A stretch of 64,000 nucleotides of DNA from Xenorhabdus griffiniae (GCF_015163655.1 NZ_JADEUF010000001.1:81078-145077), one strand, 5' to 3'; shown: positions 23,276 to 32,589, counted from the stretch's first letter. The notes: generated by a model not told the origin, from the letters alone. A program made the numbers and translations.

Positions 23276-26079
23276 TCAGATATTACCTCACCAACACTAC
23301 ATTCACGAGATGGCAAACCGCGAGCTTTATCCAACTTTGCAGCAACTAAAAAAGCGGCTTCCAGTTCACTGCAATTGTGTTTCTTCATTAATTCCCTACG
23401 TTCTGCCTTTTCTTCTTTTTCTGTCATTCCCAGAGCCAAAAATAAGCTTGGCGGCACAACCCTAAATAGTGCTTCGACTTTTTTCGACAATACCACTCCT
23501 TCAGTATAACAACGTGGGAGTTTACTGGCGGAACGTAAGACAGCTTTTTGATCCTCACTCAATGTCTTAAATCGAGCGATATTCTCTATTTCTTTTTGTG
23601 GCATGGTGAGACAGACCCACCATTCCGCCATATTGAGCATCTTAGCGGCAATACTAGGGTAGTCTTCTAGGTTTTGAGTAGATAACCATAACCAAGCCCC
23701 TAATTTTCTCCACATTTTTACAACCTTAGTCATATATGGGGATAACAAAGGATTGGTAGTAAGAATATGGGCTTCATCAACGACGAAATTAATATCGCGT
23801 TCTAAATATTGATCTCGTTCTGCAATATTATTAATAGTATTAATTAACGATACCATTGTTAACGCCATCGCAGCTTCATACCCTTCACGAGCTAAATGAG
23901 CAAGGTCAATCAAGGTAATGTCAGCTTCTGGCCAAGCAACACCAGGCTGATTAAAAAGTTCGCCTTCAAATCCTTGGGTAAACAGGCTCATTGCTTCCGC
24001 CATCTCAGCAGCACGGGCACGACGGCGGTTATCACGGTTAACATCACTAGAAATTTCATTAAGAGCACTTTGCAAATCTTCAGCAAGCATTTGCCTTTTT
24101 TGCTCAAAGGTATTTTTCGCAGCCAATAAAATGGCTTCGCGGATCATTCCCCTGTCCGCTCTGGTTAACCGTTTTTCTTCGTCGGGTTCACCTCCTGTGA
24201 TCATCATGCGGGCGGCAATCTCCATCTCCCCTAGAATATCGCGTTCTTCATTTTCTTCATCAGCATTAATATCTGGTAAATCTTCGAGTTCCAAAGAAGC
24301 AATATCTGCTTGTAGCAATTTATGCGCATCAGCAAATGGAGGTAAGCTCACTTTAGAGCCAGGCTTAACACTAATTTTATGAACACTAAGTCCCAGACTT
24401 TCAAAGTAGTCAGCCAGCAAACCGAAGCTATTTCCAGCTTCAGCAATAAATAATCTGGGGCGATGCACAGCTACCAACTGTGATAACACAGAACATAATG
24501 TTGCAGACTTTCCTGCACCTGTTGGGCCAAATAACAACAAATGAGCGTTTTGCGAACGATCATTTTTATTCTGCGGATCAAATGTCAGAACATCACCACC
24601 ACGGTTAAAGAAGGAAAACCCAGGGTTTCCTGTGCCAGTTGAACGCCCTGTAATGGGTAACAACCCAGATAAATGTTGAACCCACGATAGACGGGTATAC
24701 CAATGCTTTTTATCGAGTTGTGGATTAAAACACATCGGCAAGGCTCTTAAATACCCATTAAGCGGTGCAACATCATATTCTGGTTTAACCGGTTCTAATC
24801 CAGCCGTTAGTAAGGTGGATGTAATTTCAATACGTTTACGATTCAACTCCTCAATATTATTTGCCCGTAATAAAAAAGACAAAGAAGCTCTGTATAGTTT
24901 ATGGCGCCTTCCTAAATATTCTTTGACTGTCTTTACATCTTCCCGGACACGCCCTGATTCAGTATTCTCACCAACTGCATTTTTTGCTAGTTTTGTAAAT
25001 TTTTCTTCCAATGTATCTTGCGGTTGCACAACTATAGTAATAGAAACAACCGTTCCTTCTGGAAATAGATCCATTAATGTATTAATGTTTCTATCTCCAC
25101 GCCGCTGTTCTCCAGTTAAAAGCCCAGGATTTGGTGCTTTCCTCAGGCGTTCGACGTTAACTACTCCATGTGCTTTATTATCAAACCACCAGACTCCGTT
25201 CGTAGTATCTGAACGGGGCGGGGTAAACCACAATGTTTCAGCGAAATCATTATGTACTTCTAGGTTGTTTGGTTTTTCATCCTGCTTACCCCAATATGCT
25301 CCCTCCCGATACAGTACCTGTTTATCTATCCAGTCAGGTTCTGGGTTAAAAAGACGCAGCAACCAATCATGAATTTGATAACCATTCTGACGAACACAAA
25401 CAATACCTGCATTTCCCAAGGCGCTGCTTAAACGATCACATGTTTGGTTCAACATGCCTATTGGTGGCATCGGGTCGCGGGGATTTTTTCCTAACCAACG
25501 ATAAATTACCATACGAGTACGGCGTTGCTGTCCGCGCCATGGTTGCCCTGTTACTAACGTATCATCGAAAAGCCCCTCTGGACGTGCAATACCCTGTAAG
25601 TGGTTTTCAGTTTCACACAACCACGCTTCAGTAAATTTCGTACCTTGAGCCGCAGGGCGAACATAATTGCGTAGCCTATTCAAATAGGCTGTTACATTAC
25701 TTTCATCTTGGCAAAAAAACTGAACAATCCAAGGATTTTCATCATACTCTTCAAGGCTATCCTGCAACGCGTCTTCAACAGTATCCCTTATTTCTTCCAG
25801 ACGACTTTCTGGTCGCCCTTCTGTTGGTGCTGGCTCTATTGCATATACGGCTCCTACTGAAATACCGTCATCCAATAACAAACATTGCTCATCATCTAGA
25901 TATTCAGCCCATGGCAAGTAATCAATAATTGATGGATTGGCGTGATAAAGTTTTTTCTCATCTGGTAACGTCATTTTTTTTGGTCGTTTTAATGGCTGGC
26001 GTTCTTCAATATTAGAATCATCTTGAACTGGCTGTATTTTTATTGATGGCTTTTCTTTTTTACTGAAAAATTTCATCAT
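23269..26079 (-). CDS. traC: T4SS ATPase, TraC/VirB4 type (TIGR03744)
   Basis: 936-aa cytoplasmic ATPase that powers the mating apparatus. Walker A is LLFGPTGAGKSATL (about residue 517-530), Walker B INFVVDEAHIL (about 775), then WLSTQNLEDY. The N-terminal region (YLPWAEYLDDEQCLLLDDGISVGAVYAI) is typical of ICE TraC_PFL_4706-type proteins. The gene overlaps both neighbours by 4-7 nt. Full length and intact. Confidence 0.93.
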   Translation of the reverse strand: MMKFFSKKEKPSIKIQPVQDDSNIEERQPLKRPKKMTLPDEKKLYHANPSIIDYLPWAEYLDDEQCLLLDDGISVGAVYAIEPAPTEGRPESRLEEIRDTVEDALQDSLEEYDENPWIVQFFCQDESNVTAYLNRLRNYVRPAAQGTKFTEAWLCETENHLQGIARPEGLFDDTLVTGQPWRGQQRRTRMVIYRWLGKNPRDPMPPIGMLNQTCDRLSSALGNAGIVCVRQNGYQIHDWLLRLFNPEPDWIDKQVLYREGAYWGKQDEKPNNLEVHNDFAETLWFTPPRSDTTNGVWWFDNKAHGVVNVERLRKAPNPGLLTGEQRRGDRNINTLMDLFPEGTVVSITIVVQPQDTLEEKFTKLAKNAVGENTESGRVREDVKTVKEYLGRRHKLYRASLSFLLRANNIEELNRKRIEITSTLLTAGLEPVKPEYDVAPLNGYLRALPMCFNPQLDKKHWYTRLSWVQHLSGLLPITGRSTGTGNPGFSFFNRGGDVLTFDPQNKNDRSQNAHLLLFGPTGAGKSATLCSVLSQLVAVHRPRLFIAEAGNSFGLLADYFESLGLSVHKISVKPGSKVSLPPFADAHKLLQADIASLELEDLPDINADEENEERDILGEMEIAARMMITGGEPDEEKRLTRADRGMIREAILLAAKNTFEQKRQMLAEDLQSALNEISSDVNRDNRRRARAAEMAEAMSLFTQGFEGELFNQPGVAWPEADITLIDLAHLAREGYEAAMALTMVSLINTINNIAERDQYLERDINFVVDEAHILTTNPLLSPYMTKVVKMWRKLGAWLWLSTQNLEDYPSIAAKMLNMAEWWVCLTMPQKEIENIARFKTLSEDQKAVLRSASKLPRCYTEGVVLSKKVEALFRVVPPSLFLALGMTEKEEKAERRELMKKHNCSELEAAFLVAAKLDKARGLPSRECSVGEVISEC

Positions 26080-26492
26080 AGCGTTTCTACCCTTTCACCT
26101 GGCATTGCATACTGCACTTGTTGGTAAAACGAAAATACAGTGCTATACCCTGGTACGGGTAAATTCCCTTGAGATAGGTGAGGGAAAACATACATAACCA
26201 TATCTGGATTAGGTAAGCGGGGGAATTGCTGACTGATTTCAGTTTCCTGTGTACGAGAATAAGTGTCAGGCAGCATCATTTTATTTTCTTGTCCATACAT
26301 CTCCAAAGGCCGTAGCTGAGTATTTCGAGCTTGTTGTATCAGTTGTCCACTCGATGCCTTTATACCAGCTTTACCCTGCCAGATTTCTATCATGTTATGT
26401 TCGCCAGCAGGCATCAATTTCTCTTTAGAAGTAACGCACCCCATTAGAAGTGTTGAGGCAAAGAAAAGAACAGTAAATGTTTTTAATTTCAT
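26076..26492 (-). CDS. T4SS lipoprotein, TIGR03751 family
   Basis: 138-aa lipoprotein with lipobox LLMGC (Cys19). The region MIEIWQGKAGIKASSGQLIQQARNTQLRPL and the ending PGYSTVFSFYQQVQYAMPGE are typical of the ICE TIGR03751 group, which occupies the place of TraV/VirB7-like outer-membrane core lipoproteins. ATG has AGGAG nearby, and the stop overlaps traC's ATG. Confidence 0.86.
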   Translation of the reverse strand: MKLKTFTVLFFASTLLMGCVTSKEKLMPAGEHNMIEIWQGKAGIKASSGQLIQQARNTQLRPLEMYGQENKMMLPDTYSRTQETEISQQFPRLPNPDMVMYVFPHLSQGNLPVPGYSTVFSFYQQVQYAMPGERVETL

Positions 26493-26503
26493 GTGTTTTC
26501 TCC

Positions 26504-27958
26504 TTAATCCAATTCACTTTCCATATCACCAGCTAAGCTGAATTCATAATTTACCTTGCGCCCTTTGCCTTCATAATCAATCGGGATTTGACGGGTAATA
26601 TGCACAGCAACTGTTTTACCTGGCGGAACGTAAACGGCATCAAACGTTTGCCCATAACGAGATTTCACCCAGTCAGCGACATCCTTAAAACCTCCGCCAA
26701 TCGCTTTTCCTAAAGCTGCTTGTCCTGCGTCTCCTGTAAGCGCTGACGTTATTCCGCCACTACTATTAGTTTGATTTGTAAATTGGTTCTGCGAAAAAGC
26801 ATCTCCGGCAGAGGCTGCTGCTGTTAAAGCAAACAGCGTCGGTAAATATGTACCCGCGTTAGTCTTGCGCTCACCGCTGATACACGGAATACCGCTCTCA
26901 TCAGAAAGCCAACCAATCGCACCACCATTATTGCGCCCACTGTTATTACTGCCATCAGTGCGGTTGCTGGGCTGTGGAACAGTGCGAACAGTTCCATCAG
27001 CAAAAACAAACGTAATTGATGTAATATCTCCACGAACACAGGAAAGTGTCCAATCTCCGGTAGCTGTCCCACTTATCACAGCACCTTCTACATCTGGTAA
27101 ATCAATTCCATTAGCAGTTAAATTATCTTTACCAACGACCACCTTGAATGGATATGGATCAGTTACTTTTCCATCTATTGGAACCCTGCCGAGTAATGCA
27201 GTCATTGCTTGGCTTCCGACTAGTGTAGAATTTTCTGGTAATGTATAAGCAGGTTCAACACCCTCATCAATAGTTCTTTGATTTTTAGCTGTCCTATCTA
27301 ATTCAGCTTTTTGACGAGTAATTTCATTGTCTTCTAAAAATGACATAGGATAAGTGGGTTTGGCTGGATAACCACTTGTATTATTACTTGGGTCTACTGG
27401 TTGAGCGTCCTGGGGGTCTACCCAAAGAACACCTCCTTTATAAGACACAGAAGACTCTCTTTGTTGGTCTAATCCCAAACCAATTGGAATATCACTTGAT
27501 GAATTTGTAGATTTATTGCCTAAATTGAATGAGTCCCCTAAATTTTCCAATCGTGCCATTAAAGTTTGCTGTTCTGTCTGTAATGCTCGCTGCTTTCTAT
27601 CAGCTTCTTCACGAACTTCAATAACCGCAGCATTAATTTGGCCTGATATATCTTGGCTCTTTGTCCGTAAATGTTCATTTTCTGCGACTAATTTTTGATT
27701 CTGTTCATCTAAAATATTTTGCTTATCACGGACTTTTTTCAACGTGCCAACCAACGTACGTAAAGTATCTTCTGGAGTATCACCTTCAATACCCAATGCT
27801 TTCAGTTCATCAGCATCTAAATTTTTCAGCGACTGATCTATATTCTCTGTAGATGATGTTGGCTTATCTGCCCCACAGCTCTTAATGCCGATGAGGATAG
27901 CAACCACCAAAACAGATGGAACTAGCACTTTTACTAAAGTATTAGATTTAACTTTCAT
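26504..27958 (-). CDS. T4SS core protein, TIGR03752 family (TraB/VirB10-like)
   Basis: 484 aa from ATG 27958 (AAGGAG at about 7 nt). One N-terminal membrane helix (LVKVLVPSVLVVAILIGI), a long coiled coil (about residues 60-145), then a C-terminal domain of about 280 residues with YPFKVVVGKDNLTANGIDLPDVEGAVISG and Cys-containing loops. This is the architecture of VirB10/TraB proteins that span from inner to outer membrane. It overlaps the upstream gene by 11 nt. Confidence 0.88.
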   Translation of the reverse strand: MKVKSNTLVKVLVPSVLVVAILIGIKSCGADKPTSSTENIDQSLKNLDADELKALGIEGDTPEDTLRTLVGTLKKVRDKQNILDEQNQKLVAENEHLRTKSQDISGQINAAVIEVREEADRKQRALQTEQQTLMARLENLGDSFNLGNKSTNSSSDIPIGLGLDQQRESSVSYKGGVLWVDPQDAQPVDPSNNTSGYPAKPTYPMSFLEDNEITRQKAELDRTAKNQRTIDEGVEPAYTLPENSTLVGSQAMTALLGRVPIDGKVTDPYPFKVVVGKDNLTANGIDLPDVEGAVISGTATGDWTLSCVRGDITSITFVFADGTVRTVPQPSNRTDGSNNSGRNNGGAIGWLSDESGIPCISGERKTNAGTYLPTLFALTAAASAGDAFSQNQFTNQTNSSGGITSALTGDAGQAALGKAIGGGFKDVADWVKSRYGQTFDAVYVPPGKTVAVHITRQIPIDYEGKGRKVNYEFSLAGDMESELD

Positions 27959-28847
27959 CGCTGGCTCCTTTTGTTTTATTTTTAGATACTTTTTTCGACA
28001 AAACAGGTTCAGCAATGAAGGAATTCTCTGGCTTTCCTTTCATCACCAGATACAAAGCTGTTGTATCTTCAGGTGTACCAGTTGGCCCTAACCATTGATG
28101 CTGAAATGTAGCTGTCAGAAATTGACCTTGTAACATACGAGGATCAAGCACGACTTTTTCGGTAGTCAGGTTAGTGAGTTTCAATGCAACGACAGTTACA
28201 CCATTAGCACGCCACCCAGCTAATGGTATTACTTGAATACGAGCACTTGGGTACAATGTCGTAATACATTTAGACAACGATAACGGTATAGATTGGACAC
28301 CAGGGACAGCTTCAACGGTCCGTAATGGTGCATATAAATTCTGTGCCGCATAGCGTGTTAGTAGCGCTGGGAGTGGAGCACTATAGGAAGCCTTCTGTTT
28401 TTTCTTATTTTGGGCATTGGTATTACTCGGACTCTGATTGTTATCTCTTGAAGAACGCTGCTGTGTTACTTCTCCTGAATAAACAAGCCTAATTGGTTCC
28501 AGTGTTCCTTTATTAGGTTTAGTAGTTACATCTAATAGAATAATTTCACCGTTTTGCACATCTTGTAATTGCAAACGAGTCGTTTGAAATTCTCCCTCTG
28601 CTTTCAAATACACAGTTCCGCCAGTACTTTGAACACGCAATTTACCATTCAGCTCAGGTGGAAAACCGACACGAACATTTTTTTCGACAAAAATAATTCG
28701 TTCCACTCCAACGTTAAGGTGAACTGGTAACGGAATACGCTCCCACTTCACAAGCTCTACCGCATTCGCTGTAGTAGACACCACTAATGAAATTGCAGGT
28801 AAAATTAATGATAAAATCAGAAGTGCCGATGAAGAGTAACATTTCAT
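27948..28847 (-). CDS. T4SS protein, TIGR03749 family (TraK-like)
   Basis: 299-aa exported protein. Signal peptide (LLILSLILPAISLVVSTTANA), then VELVKWERIPLPVHLNVGVERIIFVEKNVRVG, typical of the family, and a C-terminal part with the VTVVALKLTNLTTEKVVLDPRML block. The fold is comparable to secretin-like TraK/VirB9 components. It sits between the TIGR03746-type and TIGR03752-type genes, the canonical order. Confidence 0.88.
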   Translation of the reverse strand: MKCYSSSALLILSLILPAISLVVSTTANAVELVKWERIPLPVHLNVGVERIIFVEKNVRVGFPPELNGKLRVQSTGGTVYLKAEGEFQTTRLQLQDVQNGEIILLDVTTKPNKGTLEPIRLVYSGEVTQQRSSRDNNQSPSNTNAQNKKKQKASYSAPLPALLTRYAAQNLYAPLRTVEAVPGVQSIPLSLSKCITTLYPSARIQVIPLAGWRANGVTVVALKLTNLTTEKVVLDPRMLQGQFLTATFQHQWLGPTGTPEDTTALYLVMKGKPENSFIAEPVLSKKVSKNKTKGASDES

Positions 28848-29498
28848 TTATTTATTCCTCTTAGCGTCTTGGGCTTCAGAAATAGCTTCTAAACGCTGCG
28901 GTATTCCATCATAACAATCTAAAGCCAATCCAAATGGGTTCGACTCTTGATCTCCTTCCCAACGAGTTACTTTAATCGGGTAACGTACAACTGCACGTTT
29001 AACTGGCTCTGCATGATAATATTCATCAACAACAACATCTAATTGAACTATCCAATTATCTCTATTTACAATAGAGACTTTATTTTCACTATATCCACGA
29101 CCAGGAATTTCATATATAACCCTAACTCTATCTCTTAACTCTCCAATATCAGTACGATATTGTGCTTCTTTTTGAAAGAAAGCCTTACATGATGGAGTTA
29201 AATAAGGTGATAGCATTTCAATTTTTTTAGGGAAATCCGTCTCCCCATCCTTAGCCCAGGCATTAATTTGTTGGAAAATATAAAAAGTAAAAGCATATAC
29301 TGTTGAATCAGGAATTTCCCACCATGCGCGAGTACTCCCCGCCCGTAAATCTGGAGGGTTATGAATAGTCAAGTTACGAGGGGCACTGAACCACCCTCCA
29401 AATGCCACGAAAAGGAGTAAAATCAACACACAACAAATAACACGTAAAGTTAAAATATGTTGATCACGATTTAATAAGGCATGACGAAACTGACTCAT
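28848..29498 (-). CDS. T4SS inner-membrane protein, TIGR03746 family (VirB8/TraE-like)
   Basis: 216 aa with an N-terminal membrane helix (LRVICCVLILLLFVAFGGWF), then a periplasmic domain beginning SAPRNLTIHNPPDLRAGSTRAWWEIPDSTVYAFTFYIFQQ (a family hallmark, quoted here in part: key residues PPDLRAG and W-x-x-P). It probably bridges the inner-membrane and core complexes. The stop immediately precedes the TIGR03749-type ATG. Confidence 0.88.
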   Translation of the reverse strand: MSQFRHALLNRDQHILTLRVICCVLILLLFVAFGGWFSAPRNLTIHNPPDLRAGSTRAWWEIPDSTVYAFTFYIFQQINAWAKDGETDFPKKIEMLSPYLTPSCKAFFQKEAQYRTDIGELRDRVRVIYEIPGRGYSENKVSIVNRDNWIVQLDVVVDEYYHAEPVKRAVVRYPIKVTRWEGDQESNPFGLALDCYDGIPQRLEAISEAQDAKRNK

Positions 29499-29512
29499 AA
29501 TTTACATTCCTT

Positions 29513-29863
29513 TTATTTTGTTCGACGTAATGACCATGCCTGATCATGGACAATTAAGTTAGTAGCATCTCCCATTCCCCATTTCCTTTTAATCAAAGCT
29601 AATTGACGATAAATATAGTTTTCTGGTTTTCCTCTTTTAAGGCGAGTTAGATATCTTCCACCAAAAAAAACCACTAATAAAGGTATAATTAAAATGAAGG
29701 TTGGGATAATTACCCAACCTACTAAAGGAACGAAAAATAAACTAATTACAAAACCCACAACTGAGCCAAACAATGCAGCCAAGCCCAATTCAGGCATAGT
29801 AAGACCCCGATAAACAACTGGTTCAGAATTTAATCTATCCGGCATAAATTGTATGGTCTGCAT
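29513..29863 (-). CDS. T4SS membrane protein, TIGR03750 family (TraL-like)
   Basis: 116 aa from ATG 29863 (GAGAAAAGAT upstream). It reads MPDRLNSEPVVYRGLTMPEL, then two adjacent membrane helices (about residues 28-70) and a basic tail. This is the standard small TraL/VirB3-like component. A longer in-frame extension to 29944 overlaps the upstream gene and is not needed. Confidence 0.88.
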   Translation of the reverse strand: MQTIQFMPDRLNSEPVVYRGLTMPELGLAALFGSVVGFVISLFFVPLVGWVIIPTFILIIPLLVVFFGGRYLTRLKRGKPENYIYRQLALIKRKWGMGDATNLIVHDQAWSLRRTK

Positions 29864-29879
29864 TTCGATCTTTTCTCTA

Positions 29880-30251
29880 TTAAAAAATAACGCTTGCTGA
29901 TTTTGTAATAAGCCAGATAACAAGCACAAGCAAAATAACACCAACTACCAAAATACCTGCAAATTTACCCCATCCAGCTTTTTCATCACGAACTTCCTGA
30001 AATGTCTTTAATGCTGCGCCAGCAACAACAACAAATGCACTTGCCGTTACAACTAACCCTAATAAAACGATCCCATCATTAAAGTATCCAGTTAAATCTC
30101 CCAAAAAGCCACCTTTACTACCTGATGTTGGAGGCTCAACTTTTGGCAAAGCTGCTAAACCAGGCGTAGTAACGCCCATTGCTCCCCAAAATATCAATGC
30201 CCACGTTACAGAACGTTGTTTAACCCGGTTAAGTACCTTTTTTATTTCCAT
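29880..30251 (-). CDS. T4SS membrane protein, TIGR03745 family
   Basis: 123 aa with a cleavable signal (TWALIFWGAMGVTTPGLAALP) and two helices (VLLGLVVTASAFVVVAGAAL; FAGILVVGVILLVLVIWLI), the size and topology of VirB2/TraA-like pilin subunits, though its function is not proven. ATG 30251 has GAGAGAAAAC before it; the GTG at 30266 is an alternative. Confidence 0.86.
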   Translation of the reverse strand: MEIKKVLNRVKQRSVTWALIFWGAMGVTTPGLAALPKVEPPTSGSKGGFLGDLTGYFNDGIVLLGLVVTASAFVVVAGAALKTFQEVRDEKAGWGKFAGILVVGVILLVLVIWLITKSASVIF

Positions 30252-30265
30252 AAAGTTTTCTCTCA

Positions 30266-30511
30266 CTAATTAATAAACATCCAAATACAAATCAATATAA
30301 GAAAAACTGCCCTGATACAAAATTGAGTTAGAACAACCTCACGAACTTTCTCATTAGCCCAACCTTTATATACATCCACCATTCCCCATGCAGCCCATAT
30401 AAACAGAAGCGCAATTAAAAGACCGATACAAAAAATTTCAAGTGAAAATGGCTCTATACCTCCCCCGCTTCCCGCTTTAAAAGCTTGTTCCTGGACGCTA
30501 TCCATCGCCAT
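30266..30511 (-). CDS. T4SS membrane protein, TIGR03758 family
   Basis: 81-aa small protein: AFKAGSGGGIEP followed by two helices (EIFCIGLLIALLFIWAAWGM; VLTQFCIRAVFLILICIWMF). The start overlaps the RAQPRD stop (TAATG). It is a conserved member of GI-T4SS loci next to the TIGR03745-type gene; its exact role is not established. Confidence 0.86.
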   Translation of the reverse strand: MAMDSVQEQAFKAGSGGGIEPFSLEIFCIGLLIALLFIWAAWGMVDVYKGWANEKVREVVLTQFCIRAVFLILICIWMFIN

Positions 30512-30843
30512 TAACGTTGTTCCTTACGGTAGTCACCGCTAATTTGATATTGCGATTGAATAGGAATGATAGGTTGTGCTCTTGACGGTTCTAAATACCT
30601 ACTAATTCCTTGGCGAATAATTTCAATGTCTTTAGAGGCTTTTAAATAATCAAAATAAAAACGACGACTGACGTCTTGATTTGCTAAAGTTCTAGCACGC
30701 TCAAGACTCGCTTGGATTTGTTTAAGTTGTTTCATCGTTAATGCCAACTCATCTTTTTCTGCCGCCCATGCAGAATTAGCAAAAAAAGAACTTAGAGTTA
30801 ATATTAACGTAATTGGTGCTGGAGAAAACAAACGCATATTCAT
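30511..30843 (-). CDS. RAQPRD-family ICE protein (TIGR01690)
   Basis: 110-aa exported protein with a signal peptide (LILTLSSFFANSAWA), a helical body (ELALTMKQLKQIQASLERAR) and the defining segment SRAQPIIP near residue 88. The gene heads the second half of the T4SS operon after the cargo islet, so it may be transcribed from a promoter in the 240-nt gap upstream. Confidence 0.88.
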   Translation of the reverse strand: MNMRLFSPAPITLILTLSSFFANSAWAAEKDELALTMKQLKQIQASLERARTLANQDVSRRFYFDYLKASKDIEIIRQGISRYLEPSRAQPIIPIQSQYQISGDYRKEQR

Positions 30844-30951
30844 AACCTCTTAGCGAATTACCTTTGCGTTTAGGATAAATTTTTTAAAAATAAATTCAGC
30901 AATAAACTCTTATTAGAAAAAATAAAAAATTGAATTTTTCTATCATAGAAT

Positions 30952-30979
30952 AAACGTAGCCTGGTAGTAGGCTACGTTT
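30952..30979 (-). terminator. terminator-like hairpin upstream of RAQPRD gene
   Basis: AAACGTAGCC/GGCTACGTTT with an 8-nt loop, followed on the minus strand by TTTATTCTA. It would end transcripts from the resolvase-side genes (31085-32004) before the T4SS genes. Confidence 0.6.
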
Positions 30980-31084
30980 ACTCAATATGGGTCGGTGATT
31001 GTTATAAGCGGAGGTAGTTATAGTGGGAAAATCGCCAAATTCACCAAGGTAACGTAATTGATTTTCTTATTTTTTATAAAGTTA

Positions 31085-31378
31085 TCAACGAGTATAAAAT
31101 CCATCACAGGTACGGAAGAAATCTATAATCAGGTTTTTCAGATCAATCCGATGTGTAAGCATAAGCCTTCCACTTCCCAATTTATCCAATAACGTACATG
31201 CCTCAATTAAGTCAGCAATTTTTCGTGCTATTTCTGCGCTACCTTCTGCGGAATCACAAAAATGCCGATTATCAATGAACTGTTCCATTTCTTGGATATC
31301 CAGAATTTCATACCAAACACCGTTTGGTAGTCCTATTGTTAATTGGTTGGTTTTTTTATCTACTAATGATACGGCCAC
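31085..31378 (-). CDS. hypothetical protein, 97 aa
   Basis: Small soluble protein starting MAVSLVDKKTNQLTIGLPNG, mostly helical afterwards (EIARKIADLIEACTLLDKLG). GCGGGAGG lies before ATG. It is downstream of the resolvase on the same strand, with a terminator after it, so the two may form a cargo unit. No recognised family. Confidence 0.6.
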   Translation of the reverse strand: MAVSLVDKKTNQLTIGLPNGVWYEILDIQEMEQFIDNRHFCDSAEGSAEIARKIADLIEACTLLDKLGSGRLMLTHRIDLKNLIIDFFRTCDGFYTR

Positions 31379-31428
31379 AATAATCCTCCCGCCGCAAGAG
31401 CTATAGCGTAAATGTAATTCATTTGTAC

Positions 31429-32004
31429 TTATTTAGTAGCTAACTTTTTATGCCTATTGTATATAGTCTGCCTACTCACATCGTACCGCCTAGCTATGTC
31501 ACCTATCGTAAATACTTCTGATGCAACTAATACATCGATTTCTTTGATTTGATCCGCTGACAAGGAAGGTGGTCTTCCTCCAATTCTTCCTCTTGCTCGC
31601 GCAGCGGCTAAACCTGATAGAGTCCGTTCTCTGTTACGATTGTGCTCAAAATTAGAAAAAATAGCTATCAATTGTAAATATAACTCGCCAGCAAATGAAC
31701 TGGTATCAATGTTCTCTTTCAGGCTTTCAAAATTAATTTCACGTAATTGCAAATCTTCCATTAAGTTGACTAAATCGCGTAAGCTTCCCCCTAACCGATC
31801 TAATGCCCAAACTACCAGTGTATCACCAGTGCGTAATGCTCTTAGGCAGTTATCTAGTTCAGGGGTTCCCGATTTTCGCCTACGTTCACCACCTCGCGAA
31901 ACCTGTTCTTGATATACTTGTTCACAGCCTGCTTCATATAACGCATCAATTTGATGCGCCAAATCCTGTTCTACTGTTGACTTCCGAGCGTACCCTATAC
32001 GCAT
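31429..32004 (-). CDS. serine recombinase (resolvase/invertase family)
   Basis: 191 aa. The N-terminal catalytic domain is MRIGYARKSTVEQ with nucleophile Ser9, then LDRLGGSLRDLVNL and the E-helix region FAGELYLQLIAIFSNFEHNRNRERT. The C-terminal helix-turn-helix is FTIGDIARRYDVSRQTIYNRHKK. Size and layout are those of Tn3-type resolvases and DNA invertases. No transposase is adjacent. Repeats upstream (32051-32200) are candidate res or inversion sites. It may have brought in, or may still act on, the cargo islet. Confidence 0.9.
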   Translation of the reverse strand: MRIGYARKSTVEQDLAHQIDALYEAGCEQVYQEQVSRGGERRRKSGTPELDNCLRALRTGDTLVVWALDRLGGSLRDLVNLMEDLQLREINFESLKENIDTSSFAGELYLQLIAIFSNFEHNRNRERTLSGLAAARARGRIGGRPPSLSADQIKEIDVLVASEVFTIGDIARRYDVSRQTIYNRHKKLATK

Positions 32005-32050
32005 ACTTTCCTCTTAGTTATACACCTTTATTAGACATAGATAATTTTAC

Positions 32051-32200
32051 AGGTTTTTTGACATTTTTCCTGAAGAAGAAGTCCCAAACTAAAAAAGTTT
32101 GAAGCATGTCAAAAAAATCATGGTTTTTTTGACATTTTAGAATAAAGCATTTTGCTTTATCATGTTTTTTACTTTATCATGTGTTTTGCATGATAAAGAA
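32051..32200. repeat. candidate res / recombinase-binding repeats
   Basis: Contains the inverted repeat TGTCAAAAAAA/TTTTTTTGACA (32107-32134, loop TCATGG), a half copy GGTTTTTTGACATTTT at 32051, and direct plus inverted copies of CTTTATCATG (about 32154-32200). It is adjacent to the resolvase start, where such recombinases usually bind. Confidence 0.55.
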
Positions 32201-32319
32201 AACTAACTATAGGAGATAGCAACAGGTACAAAAATGCAGTCTATTCATTGAATATTTTGATATTATGTAGACTGTATTATAAATTAGCTGAACTAAAATG
32301 TTCATCAAAAGAGTACATT

Positions 32320-32511
32320 ATGGAAGTTTATAGCCTAGAAGATTATATAAAAGTTTATTACCAAGGAGTAAAAGCAGAGTTCGCACGTAAACAGGGGGTA
32401 TCACCCCAACAAGTTAGCCAATGGATTAAACAAGGTTTTATAGTAACAAAAGATCATAAATTGTATTCTTGGCGCAGGGATTTAATAAAGCCACTAAACA
32501 ATAACAATTAA
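32320..32511 (+). CDS. Cro-like DNA-binding protein, 63 aa
   Basis: Short helix-turn-helix protein. EFARKQGVSPQQVSQWIKQG (about residues 19-38) is a typical Cro/XRE-type motif, followed by a basic strand (KLYSWRRDLIKP). ATG 32320 is the first plausible start. It lies between the resolvase and the pilin-like gene, whose upstream inverted repeat begins 50 nt after its stop. It is a plausible regulator of that repeat, but this is inference. Confidence 0.72.
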   Translation: MEVYSLEDYIKVYYQGVKAEFARKQGVSPQQVSQWIKQGFIVTKDHKLYSWRRDLIKPLNNNN

Positions 32512-32561
32512 AAATAAATTACTTTAGGGAGTTTTTATAGAAAAAAAACAAGTAGTGAAAT

Positions 32562-32589
32562 GATGAGTTGTACCCCCATACGGCTCATC
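32562..32589 (+). promoter_or_regulatory. shared inverted repeat upstream of the pilin-like gene
   Basis: 28-bp element, arms GATGAGTTGTA/TACGGCTCATC around CCCCCA, matching 22846-22873 and 22677-22704. It is followed by the conserved leader (TGTAGTTTCAT, TTATTAAAT, ACAGTAAGGTGAA) up to the ATG at 32644. Confidence 0.75.
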
